A stretch of 32,963 bases of DNA, taken from assembly GCA_016870275.1 (NCBI GenBank), contig VGBZ01000029.1:1-32963 (forward strand), read 5' to 3'. The number at the start of each line of letters is the position of its first letter. The stretch's first letter is position 1. This document shows, piece by piece, positions 14,376 through 21,349 of the stretch. The notes beneath the pieces were generated by a model. The model was not told where the DNA came from and ran no database searches. It was given only the letters and a program-made list of their open reading frames with translations. The DNA comes from Actinomycetota bacterium (GTDB lineage: Bacteria; Actinomycetota; Acidimicrobiia; Acidimicrobiales; Microtrichaceae). The position numbers and the translations under genes are program-made.

Positions 14376-15953
14376 GTGGCGAGTGATTCCGAGCCGACCC
14401 GCAGCGGGCTGGGTGGACGGATTCGAGCGTTCCGCCAACGACAGGCCTCCGGCCCCAACCTCGTTCGGGCCAGATCGACCGTTCGCGGCGTCGTGCTGGT
14501 CCAACTCGCCGCCAACGGGCTCGGCGTGATCGTGATCCTGGCCTACTTCACGCTCCTGTTCCCCGATTCAGCCAGCGACGACCTGAGCAGCCTCGATCTC
14601 AACCTCACCGTGTTCGGGGTCTACCTGCTGGTCATGATCCTGTTGGGGCTCCCCGTCAATGCACTGGTCCTGCGTCGGGCAGTGGTCTGGGTCAAGGAGG
14701 GCACACCGCCGACAGACCGTCAGCGGAGACTCCTGTTCAGTCTTCCGGCGCTGGAGACCGCCAGCGCCCTGGTGTCGTGGTTCGGTGCGGCGTTGCTGTT
14801 CGGTGTGGTGAACCAGAACGTCCAACGGATCTCGGTGGGCATCGCCCTCGCCGGCGTGGTCACGTGCGCCCTGTTGTACCAGGTGCTCGAAGGACACTTC
14901 CGGCCCGTCTACGCCATGGCCCTGGCGCACGCCGATCTCCCAGCGGACCGGCGCGAGATCTTCCCGCGACTCATGCTGGCGTGGCTGCTCGGCAGCGCCG
15001 TGCCGCTGGTGGCGATCGGCCTCAGTCCGCTGATCTCACCGGAGCCGATCAGCGTGGCCCGCCTGGCGTGGGTCGCAGCGATCGGAGCGCTCGCCGGCGG
15101 CCTCGTCATGACGGTCGCAGCGGTGTCCGTGGCCCGACCCCTCAACCGGATTCGGGGAGCGTTGAGCCAGATCGAACAGGGAGACGCCGACGTCCACATC
15201 CCGATCGACGACCTCGGAGAGTTGGGCCGACTCGCCGAGGGAGTGAACGACCTCGCCGCAGGGATACGCGAGCGCGAGGAACTACGGGAGGTGTTCGGGC
15301 GTCAGGTCGGCCTGCCGGGTCTGGTGGACCTGGCACTCGAGGAGGGTGAGCCCACGGCGGTCGGTGAACGCCGGGAGGTCACCGTGTTGTTCGTCGACCT
15401 CCAGGGGTACACGCGGTTCTCCGAGCAGCACGATCCGGCCGAGGTGGTGGCGATGCTCAACCGTTTCTTCCGAATCGTCGTCGCCGTGGTCAACCGTGAG
15501 GGCGGGTGGATCAACAAGTTCGAGGGCGACGCTGCGTTGTGCCTGTTCGGAGCGCCACAATCCCAGCCCGATCACGCCGCACGCGCCCTGCGCGCCGCTG
15601 CGGCACTCCCCCGTGAGCTGCAACGGTCCGACGTGGAGCTCCGGGCCGGGGTGGGCGTGGCCACCGGCGAGGTCATCGCCGGCTTCGTCGGAACCGCCGA
15701 ACGCTTCGAGTACACCGTGATCGGCGATGTCGTGAACCTTGCGGCCCGGTTGAGCGACGCTGCCAAGGAAGATCGAGTCGGGGTGCTCGCCTCCGAGGCC
15801 ACCGTCTCGGAGGTGGCGGTCCCGGACGACCCGTGGCAGTTCTCAGGACGGCTGCAGATCAAGGGTCGACGGGACCGAGCCGGGGTCTATCGGCTCGTTC
15901 CGAACCGGCGCCGCTCCCGTTGGCGTACCGGGCTCCGGACGGGACGAACCTGA
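14376..15953 (+). CDS. Membrane adenylyl cyclase (six helices, HAMP, class III cyclase)
   Basis: Makes cAMP from ATP in response to a membrane or HAMP-transmitted signal. From GTG 14376 it is 525 aa: six predicted membrane helices (residues about 30-255), a HAMP segment starting ARPLNRIRGALSQIEQGD and ending DLAAGIREREEL, then a class III catalytic domain. Metal-binding Asp residues lie in LFVDLQGYTRF and FEGDAALCLFGAP, the ATP-selecting Lys precedes the latter (NKFEGD) and the matching Asp is in VIGDVVN, with the transition-state Asn and Arg in VNLAAR. This is the same layout as mycobacterial Rv3645 and Rv1318c-1320c. The frame extends upstream to 14298, but GTG 14376 sits ideally after a TACACT box. 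The last 67 nt overlap the opposing metallohydrolase gene. Confidence 0.92.
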   Translation: MASDSEPTRSGLGGRIRAFRQRQASGPNLVRARSTVRGVVLVQLAANGLGVIVILAYFTLLFPDSASDDLSSLDLNLTVFGVYLLVMILLGLPVNALVLRRAVVWVKEGTPPTDRQRRLLFSLPALETASALVSWFGAALLFGVVNQNVQRISVGIALAGVVTCALLYQVLEGHFRPVYAMALAHADLPADRREIFPRLMLAWLLGSAVPLVAIGLSPLISPEPISVARLAWVAAIGALAGGLVMTVAAVSVARPLNRIRGALSQIEQGDADVHIPIDDLGELGRLAEGVNDLAAGIREREELREVFGRQVGLPGLVDLALEEGEPTAVGERREVTVLFVDLQGYTRFSEQHDPAEVVAMLNRFFRIVVAVVNREGGWINKFEGDAALCLFGAPQSQPDHAARALRAAAALPRELQRSDVELRAGVGVATGEVIAGFVGTAERFEYTVIGDVVNLAARLSDAAKEDRVGVLASEATVSEVAVPDDPWQFSGRLQIKGRRDRAGVYRLVPNRRRSRWRTGLRTGRT

Positions 15954-16432
15954 TCGCCGAGCGCACACCGGAGTGCGCCGTCGAGCGCAGCCCAGGCGAA
16001 CACTCCGAGATGTCGGCGCCACAACTCCGAGAGCGCAGCGATGAAGTGGGCATCGTGAGCGCCCCGGTCACCCAGACCGCTGCGGGCCGCCACGTGGGCG
16101 AGTTCGTGGATGACAGTGACGGCGTCGAATGACCCACGACGGATGAAGATCACCGCCTCGCCCGACGGCGAGAGGTGGGCCGCCGAGAACGTGGCGGACC
16201 GGGACCGCACCCGGAGGTCCACAGCACACGGCGCCCATGGGAACGTCTCGTTCCACCACGGATCCGAGGTGACCCGGTCCACGTAGGCCCGCATCTCGAC
16301 AGCGGTCGGGAACTGGCGCCCACCGCCCGGGAGTGCTGCATCCTCGGCCCGCTGCACGGCGAGACCCGTGTGGTCGCCGGCGCCCGGTTGACGCAGCGAA
16401 CCCCGATGATCGATGGGGTCCGAGGCACTCAC
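15887..16432 (-). CDS. Putative zinc metallohydrolase, TIGR04338-like
   Basis: The 181 aa protein has a zincin-type HELAH motif (His109, Glu110, His113) followed by GAHDAHFIAAL, which may supply the third ligand. The segment FPTAVEMRAYVDRV precedes a beta-rich stretch ending in AVIFIRRGSFDAV. This order matches the actinobacterial TIGR04338 family, a small group of predicted metallohydrolases of unknown substrate. The GTG start overlaps the stop of the DUF2786 gene (GTGA), so it is translationally coupled to it; these two families commonly sit together. The 3' end overlaps the cyclase gene on the other strand by 67 nt. The basic C-terminal tail lies entirely in the overlap. Confidence 0.82.
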   Translation of the reverse strand: MSASDPIDHRGSLRQPGAGDHTGLAVQRAEDAALPGGGRQFPTAVEMRAYVDRVTSDPWWNETFPWAPCAVDLRVRSRSATFSAAHLSPSGEAVIFIRRGSFDAVTVIHELAHVAARSGLGDRGAHDAHFIAALSELWRRHLGVFAWAALDGALRCALGDQVRPVRSPVRQRERRRFGTSR

Positions 16433-17244
16433 GAGCCGGAACCGAGCGCTCGGGTCCGGCCGACCGCGCCCCGGGCCAGTGACGCCTCGTTGCCGGCCCG
16501 GCGGCCGGCATCGGCTCCGGATCGCGACGATCCAGACGACGTCCAGGATGAGCGGATGCGGGGGAACCGACGGCGGAACTCATCGGCGACGATCTGGTCG
16601 CGTTCGAGCAGCACCAGTGCGACGGAAGGAGCGGCTGGGGAAGCCGACGAATCCGTTGCCGCACCTCGGGCGCACGCCTGCCGGTCGGCGTCGAGCCGGG
16701 TTCTGACGGCGTCGGCGAAACCGACGATGAAGCTCCGGCGCCAGCCTGCCGACGCCGCCGGCGTGACACCCTTCGGTGCCCCAGCGAGCATGGCTGTGGT
16801 CAACTGCAGCAGCAGGCTCGTCACGAGCGTCTCCACCCACTGCAGATCGCTCGGGTAGCCGACCACCGAGACCTGTTCCTTCCCCGTGCCCGGCCGCTGC
16901 CCGAGTCGAACGGCCCGACAGCCCTGCGCCCGGGCCACGGCATCGACGAGGACCGCCTTCTGCGACAGATACGGAGCGAGCAGCACGAGCCGCAGCTCCG
17001 ATGGATCCTCCGCCCGGTCGAGCGCCCACAGGAGTGCGTCGTCGATGGCGTATCGGGCGATGAGCTCCGAGGCCTTGTCGGTGAACGCCTGCGCCTCTTC
17101 CGGGTACTCGCTGGCCTCTGCCTTGGCGAGCAGCGCCCGGACCAGGCTCAGCCGATGGTCGTCGGGGTGCACACCGACATCCTCGCACGAGCGGACGACA
17201 GCATCGACGGGTCGGAGGGCCCGGTCGGGACGCATCCGTTCCAC
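16429..17244 (-). CDS. DUF2786 domain protein
   Basis: The 271 aa protein carries a DUF2786 domain near residues 28-70, with the typical pattern VRALLAKAEASEYPEEAQAFTDKASELIARYAID. Residues 70-180 form a second conserved region with the stretch VLVDAVARAQGCRAVRLGQ and LQWVETLVTSLLLQLTTAM. The C-terminal part is Arg-rich and of low conservation. The function is unknown; the domain is found beside metallohydrolase-like genes in actinobacteria and in phages. It starts at GTG 17244, right after the CHAD stop (TGAGTG), or at ATG 17235, and is coupled to the next gene by a GTGA overlap, so CHAD, DUF2786 and TIGR04338 form one unit. Confidence 0.85.
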   Translation of the reverse strand: MERMRPDRALRPVDAVVRSCEDVGVHPDDHRLSLVRALLAKAEASEYPEEAQAFTDKASELIARYAIDDALLWALDRAEDPSELRLVLLAPYLSQKAVLVDAVARAQGCRAVRLGQRPGTGKEQVSVVGYPSDLQWVETLVTSLLLQLTTAMLAGAPKGVTPAASAGWRRSFIVGFADAVRTRLDADRQACARGAATDSSASPAAPSVALVLLERDQIVADEFRRRFPRIRSSWTSSGSSRSGADAGRRAGNEASLARGAVGRTRALGSGS

Positions 17245-18198
17245 TCACCTCGACGTGGGCATCTCCGTTCGCAACCGTTCACCCAGCTGGGACCGTCCGA
17301 GGTGTCGCCACGTCGATGCGCACTTCCAGTGGACCCGCTCGACGTCACGGTGCAGCCGGTCGGCGATCGCACCGGCGAGCAACGCTGCTTCCCCGCCGGC
17401 GGACACGCCGAGGCGTCCGATGAGTTCCGCCTGGACGTGGTGGTCCTGCAGTCGTCCGAGGACATCTTGGATCTTCGGGATGTTCCGACGCACGGAGCTG
17501 AACGCTTCCGGAGGGTAGAGCGGGGCGAGCAATCCGATGACGTAGCGGAACTGCTTGAGGGCCTTGCGAAGATCGTGCCAGTCCTCGAGATCATCGCTGT
17601 GGCGGGCGTTCCGACCGATCCGTCGCAACCGCCGCTCCGAGGACACGATTGCCTCATCGGCCACCGTCCCGGCGGATCGGCGGGAGGCGGGGGGCGCCTC
17701 ACCCCCGATGAGGTACACCCGTGCCGTCAGGTGCCACAGGCGAACCAGTTCGGCGTATCGCTGGGACCCCAGCCCGTCCTCGAGGCGGGCAGCGACCACG
17801 ATTCGCTCCCGAGTGAGCGCCTCGTTGAGCGACTGCACTCCGCCGTGCAACTCCGGCTGCACCCCGGCGACCAGGCCGTCGAGGTCGTCGGCGAGGACGT
17901 CGAGGTCCCGGACGGGCGAGGTCAGGTCCCCGAGCCAGCGCAGTTCGTGACGCAGGCGGAGCCGTTCCCGCTCGGGAAGCACGCCCCGGGTCACCCGGAG
18001 CAGCGACCGGGTCCGGCGGATCGCCACCCGGTAGTCGTGGAGTTCCTCGGGGTCCTCTTCGGCGAGCACTCCCGCCTCGTGGGCGCTGGCCTCAGCGAGG
18101 AGCGACTCGAGCAGGATCGCAAACACGCGACCGGCTGGCTGGGAGCGGTCGGCTTCACCCAGTGGCGGGCTGCGCTCAGGTCCCTGATCACCGTCCAC
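17245..18198 (-). CDS. CHAD domain protein (predicted polyphosphate binder)
   Basis: CHAD domains are helical bundles rich in conserved His, Lys and Arg that bind inorganic polyphosphate on a basic surface. This 317 aa protein has both half-repeats: HDYRVAIRRTRSLLR (His54) and WHDLRKALKQFRYV (His207), each with the conserved His-x-x-Arg-Lys/Arg pattern, plus VRDLDVLADDL and the matching IQDVLGRLQDHH. No CYTH/triphosphatase domain is attached. The likely role is to sit on polyphosphate granules or to sense polyphosphate. GTG 18198 has a GGAAGAA ribosome site about 7 nt upstream. It lies 50 bp downstream of hppA in the same direction, so a shared link to pyrophosphate and polyphosphate handling is plausible. 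Confidence 0.9.
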   Translation of the reverse strand: MDGDQGPERSPPLGEADRSQPAGRVFAILLESLLAEASAHEAGVLAEEDPEELHDYRVAIRRTRSLLRVTRGVLPERERLRLRHELRWLGDLTSPVRDLDVLADDLDGLVAGVQPELHGGVQSLNEALTRERIVVAARLEDGLGSQRYAELVRLWHLTARVYLIGGEAPPASRRSAGTVADEAIVSSERRLRRIGRNARHSDDLEDWHDLRKALKQFRYVIGLLAPLYPPEAFSSVRRNIPKIQDVLGRLQDHHVQAELIGRLGVSAGGEAALLAGAIADRLHRDVERVHWKCASTWRHLGRSQLGERLRTEMPTSR

Positions 18199-18248
18199 CG
18201 GGGGATTCTTCCAGTCCGCCCGTGAGCGTTCGAACAGCAGCGATGAAC

Positions 18249-20621
18249 TCAGGCCTCGGCGGACTCGGGGATCTCGCCGTCGGCACTGGCGTCGTCACCG
18301 AACGACGTGGCTTGCTGCTTGGAGTAGATCACCGAACCCAGGACGATCAGTGCGGCAACTCCTGCGACGCCGTAACGCACCCACCGCTCGGTCTCGAGCG
18401 CGATGATCGCCGGCAGGATGAGCAGCGCCACCAGGTTCATGACCTTGATCAGTGGATTGATCGCCGGGCCGGCCGTGTCCTTGAACGGGTCACCAACGGT
18501 GTCACCGATGACGACGGCCTTGTGGACCTCGGAACCCTTGCCGCCCAAGTGCCCCTCTTCTATGTACTTCTTACCGTTGTCCCAGGCGCCGCCGGCGTTG
18601 GACAGGAAGTTCGCCATGAGGGCGCCGACGATGATGGTGGCTGCGAGGAATCCACCGAGGGCGTACTTGCCCAGGCCGAACCCGACGACGACCGGCATCA
18701 ACACGGCGAGGACCGCTGGGGTCGTGAGCTCGCGGAGTGCCGCACCGGTGCAGATGTCGATCACGGGCCCATAGTCGGGCTTCTCCGTGTAGTCCATGAT
18801 CCCCGGCTTCTCACGGAACTGACGTCGAACCTCCTGGACAACGGTCCCGGCGGTTCGTCCCACAGCGAGGATGGCCAATGACGAGAAAAGGAAGACGACC
18901 GCCCCACCGATCAGAGCCCCGGCAAATGTGCGAGGGTCCGCGATGTTGATGGCCACGGAGTTGAAGGCACCCTCGATGTCGATCTCGGCGAACGCTGCGC
19001 CAACTTCGGTCACCCTGGTCGAGGCGATCGTCTCACGGAACGAGGCGAACAGCGCCACGGCGGCAATCACCGCCGAGCCGATGGCGAATCCCTTGGTGAC
19101 CGCCTTGGTCGTGTTGCCCACCGTGTCCAGACCGTCGAGGATGGTCTCGGTCTCACCCTCGAGTTCATCGGACATCTCGGCGATTCCCTGCGCGTTGTCG
19201 GCAATGGGTCCGAACGTGTCCTCAGCGACCACGATCCCGGTCGTCGAGAGCATTCCAATGCCCGTCAGGGCGACGAGGTAGAAGGCGAACAGCAGGTTGC
19301 CTCCGCCGAGAATGAGTCCGGCGAGAATGGCGGCGCCAATCGACACCACGGCCCACACTGCGGACTCCATTCCGGAGGAGATTCCCGAGAGCACCACGGT
19401 CGCCGGGCCTGTGCGACCCGACTCGGCGATGTCACGGACCGGCTTGAACTGACTCGACGTGTAGTACTGAGTGATGCGGCTCACCACCTGACCGAGCACC
19501 ACACCGATCACGACGGCAACGAACATCCGCAGGCCGACGCTGGAGACCTCGGCGCCCGCCGGGTTGCCCACGTAAACGAACGCAACGACCGCTGCTCCCA
19601 CCAGAGCGATCAGCGATGCCAGATTGAGGCCCCGGTTGATCGGCTTGAGGGCATCGGTCTCCCCTGCCTTGGCCTTGACGGCGAAGATCGCCACCAGGGA
19701 TGCCAGCAGGCCGATCGCCATCATTGCGAGCGGGAAGATCAGACCCTTCGCCGCATTCGCTCCTTCGACTCCGATTGCTCGGAACGCCGTGACTCCCAGG
19801 ATGATGTTGGCCACCAGCACCACACCGAAGGACTCGAACAGATCCGATGCCATGCCGGCGCAGTCGCCGACGTTGTCGCCGACGTTGTCGGCGATCGTGG
19901 CGGGGTTCCGGGCGTCGTCCTCCGGGATGCCCGCCTCAACCTTGCCGACCAGATCCGCACCGACGTCAGCGGCCTTGGTGAAGATTCCACCACCCACCCG
20001 GAGGAACAGCGCCAGGAGCGAACCGCCGAACCCGAAACCGACGAGGATCGATGACGCCGTGTTCTGGAACACCGCCACGATCACGGTGGCCCCGAGCAGA
20101 CCGAGACCAGCGGTGAACAGACCGATCGTTCCACCAGCGCGGAACGCCACCTGCAGTGCTGCGTCCATGCTCCCACTCTTGGCCGCTGCAGCGGTGCGGA
20201 CGTTGGCTCGGGTGGCGAGCCACATGCCGATGAACCCGATGAGCCCACTGAAGAGAGCACCTGCGAGGAACGCCAGGGTCCGGAACATTCCGGACTGAAC
20301 CCGGGAGAGACCCTCAGCGGGGTTCAGGGGATTGATCACTTCAGTGGACGTCACGAACACCACCACGGCGAGCGGCACGACGATGATCAGGATCGTGCGG
20401 AACTGGCGCTTGATGTACGCCATCGCCCCTTCCTGCACCGCACTGGCGATCTCGCCCATCTTCTCCGTGCCGGCGTCCTGAGCCAGAACCGAACGCATGA
20501 GGATCAACCCGACGATCACGGCGATCACCGCCACGACGCCTGAGAAACCCAGCCAGATCCACTCCGATCCGGTCAACTCAAACAGCTGGTAACCACCCTC
20601 GGCGGCGAAAACATTCGGCAT
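18249..20621 (-). CDS. hppA: K+-independent H+-translocating pyrophosphatase
   Basis: Membrane pyrophosphatase that couples hydrolysis of PPi to proton export; 790 aa with about 16 helices, a usual size for actinobacterial forms. The PPi-binding segment DVGADLVGKVE is at 219-229, followed by GIPEDDARNPATIADNVGDN and, near the end, the second Asp-rich site DTVGDPFKDTAGP. At the cation switch the sequence is GNTTKAVTKG with Lys506 and Thr509, which marks the K+-independent H+ class (K+-dependent forms have Ala at the first place). ATG 20621 follows GTGAGGATCGAG; the frame runs on to 20852 but that extension is shadow sequence across the intergenic palindromes and dedA. It would also keep cytosolic PPi low for biosynthesis. 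Confidence 0.96.
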   Translation of the reverse strand: MPNVFAAEGGYQLFELTGSEWIWLGFSGVVAVIAVIVGLILMRSVLAQDAGTEKMGEIASAVQEGAMAYIKRQFRTILIIVVPLAVVVFVTSTEVINPLNPAEGLSRVQSGMFRTLAFLAGALFSGLIGFIGMWLATRANVRTAAAAKSGSMDAALQVAFRAGGTIGLFTAGLGLLGATVIVAVFQNTASSILVGFGFGGSLLALFLRVGGGIFTKAADVGADLVGKVEAGIPEDDARNPATIADNVGDNVGDCAGMASDLFESFGVVLVANIILGVTAFRAIGVEGANAAKGLIFPLAMMAIGLLASLVAIFAVKAKAGETDALKPINRGLNLASLIALVGAAVVAFVYVGNPAGAEVSSVGLRMFVAVVIGVVLGQVVSRITQYYTSSQFKPVRDIAESGRTGPATVVLSGISSGMESAVWAVVSIGAAILAGLILGGGNLLFAFYLVALTGIGMLSTTGIVVAEDTFGPIADNAQGIAEMSDELEGETETILDGLDTVGNTTKAVTKGFAIGSAVIAAVALFASFRETIASTRVTEVGAAFAEIDIEGAFNSVAINIADPRTFAGALIGGAVVFLFSSLAILAVGRTAGTVVQEVRRQFREKPGIMDYTEKPDYGPVIDICTGAALRELTTPAVLAVLMPVVVGFGLGKYALGGFLAATIIVGALMANFLSNAGGAWDNGKKYIEEGHLGGKGSEVHKAVVIGDTVGDPFKDTAGPAINPLIKVMNLVALLILPAIIALETERWVRYGVAGVAALIVLGSVIYSKQQATSFGDDASADGEIPESAEA

Positions 20622-20645
20622 CTCGATCCTCACACCTCTCGACGG

Positions 20646-20661
20646 ACCCGGAAATCCGGGT
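20646..20661. promoter_or_regulatory. Inverted repeat ACCCGG-AAAT-CCGGGT before hppA
   Basis: A perfect 6-bp-arm inverted repeat with a 4-nt loop, 25 nt upstream of the hppA start. A second perfect palindrome follows at 20668-20681. GGACCCG at 20644-20650 can pair instead with CGGGTCC at 20685-20691. The structure could be the terminator of the upstream gene or a leader hairpin controlling hppA; the sequence does not decide. Confidence 0.5.
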
Positions 20662-20667
20662 TCAGGC

Positions 20668-20681
20668 GCGCTGCGCAGCGC
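20668..20681. promoter_or_regulatory. 14-bp perfect palindrome upstream of hppA
   Basis: GCGCTGCGCAGCGC reads the same on both strands. With the neighbouring inverted repeat it fills most of the 100-bp gap between the dedA remnant and hppA. It could be an operator or part of a leader structure. Its role is unknown. Confidence 0.45.
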
Positions 20682-20721
20682 CCACGGGTCCGGGTAGTTC
20701 AGTCCCGGCCGGGTGCTGGGG

Positions 20722-21249
20722 TCAAACCGGCTCGGGTTGGTCCTCGCAACCGCTGCGCCGACGTGACCGGACGACCTCCACGGCGATCGGAAGGGCCGAG
20801 ACCGCCACGACCATGAGAATGGCGATCTCGAAGTTGTTCTTGACCACGTCAATCCCGCCGAGGAAGTAGCCGAGCAGGGTCACTCCGACACCCCAGAGCA
20901 TCCCGCCCACGATGTTGTACCGAGTGAACACCGCCCGGTCCATGCGTCCGACACCGGCGACGATGGGACAGAACGTGCGGATGATCGGCACGGACCGGGC
21001 GAGCACGATCGCCTTGGGCCCGTGCCGGTCGAAGAACCCCTGCGCCTTCACCACGTGCTCGTGCTTGAAGAACTGCGAGTCGGGTCGACGGAACAGCGCC
21101 GGCCCGACACGGCTCCCGAACTGGTAGCCGACCTGGTCACCGGTGACTGCGGCCACGAAGATGCCGAGTACCAGGAACCAGATGTTGAACTGGACATTCA
21201 GGAGCTTCCCGGCAAATGCGCCCCCGGCGAACATCCCGGCGGTGAACAA
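20722..21249 (-). pseudogene. 5'-truncated DedA family membrane protein
   Basis: From LFTAGMFAGG to the C-terminus this frame (175 aa) is a clear DedA/SNARE-associated membrane protein, with GDQVGYQFGSRVG, the paired FFDRHGPKAIVLARSVPIIRTFCPIVAGVGRM core and YNIVGGMLWGVGVTLLGY. DedA proteins act in lipid flipping and membrane homeostasis. The expected N-terminal 40-50 residues (first helix and the ExGL..PGDSLL segment) are missing. In the next frame immediately upstream, GVMIPNSDSL is still readable (21252-21279), so at least one frameshift separates it from FTAGM, and further upstream no hydrophobic helix appears. The only available start is TTG 21249 with no ribosome site. It is therefore a probable pseudogene or a sequencing/assembly error, since the rest is well preserved. 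Confidence 0.75.
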
Positions 21250-21349
21250 GCGAATCGCTGTTGGGGATCATCACACCTGACGGTACTCCGGGCGGCGAAT
21301 CACCAGTGACTCAGACGAGCGGAGGTCCACAGCGCTGCCGGGATCCCGT

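Noticed and set aside
20622-20852. N-terminal extension of hppA
   Set aside because: It crosses the intergenic palindromes and the DedA frame; ATG 20621 has a ribosome site and gives the family's usual N-terminus.
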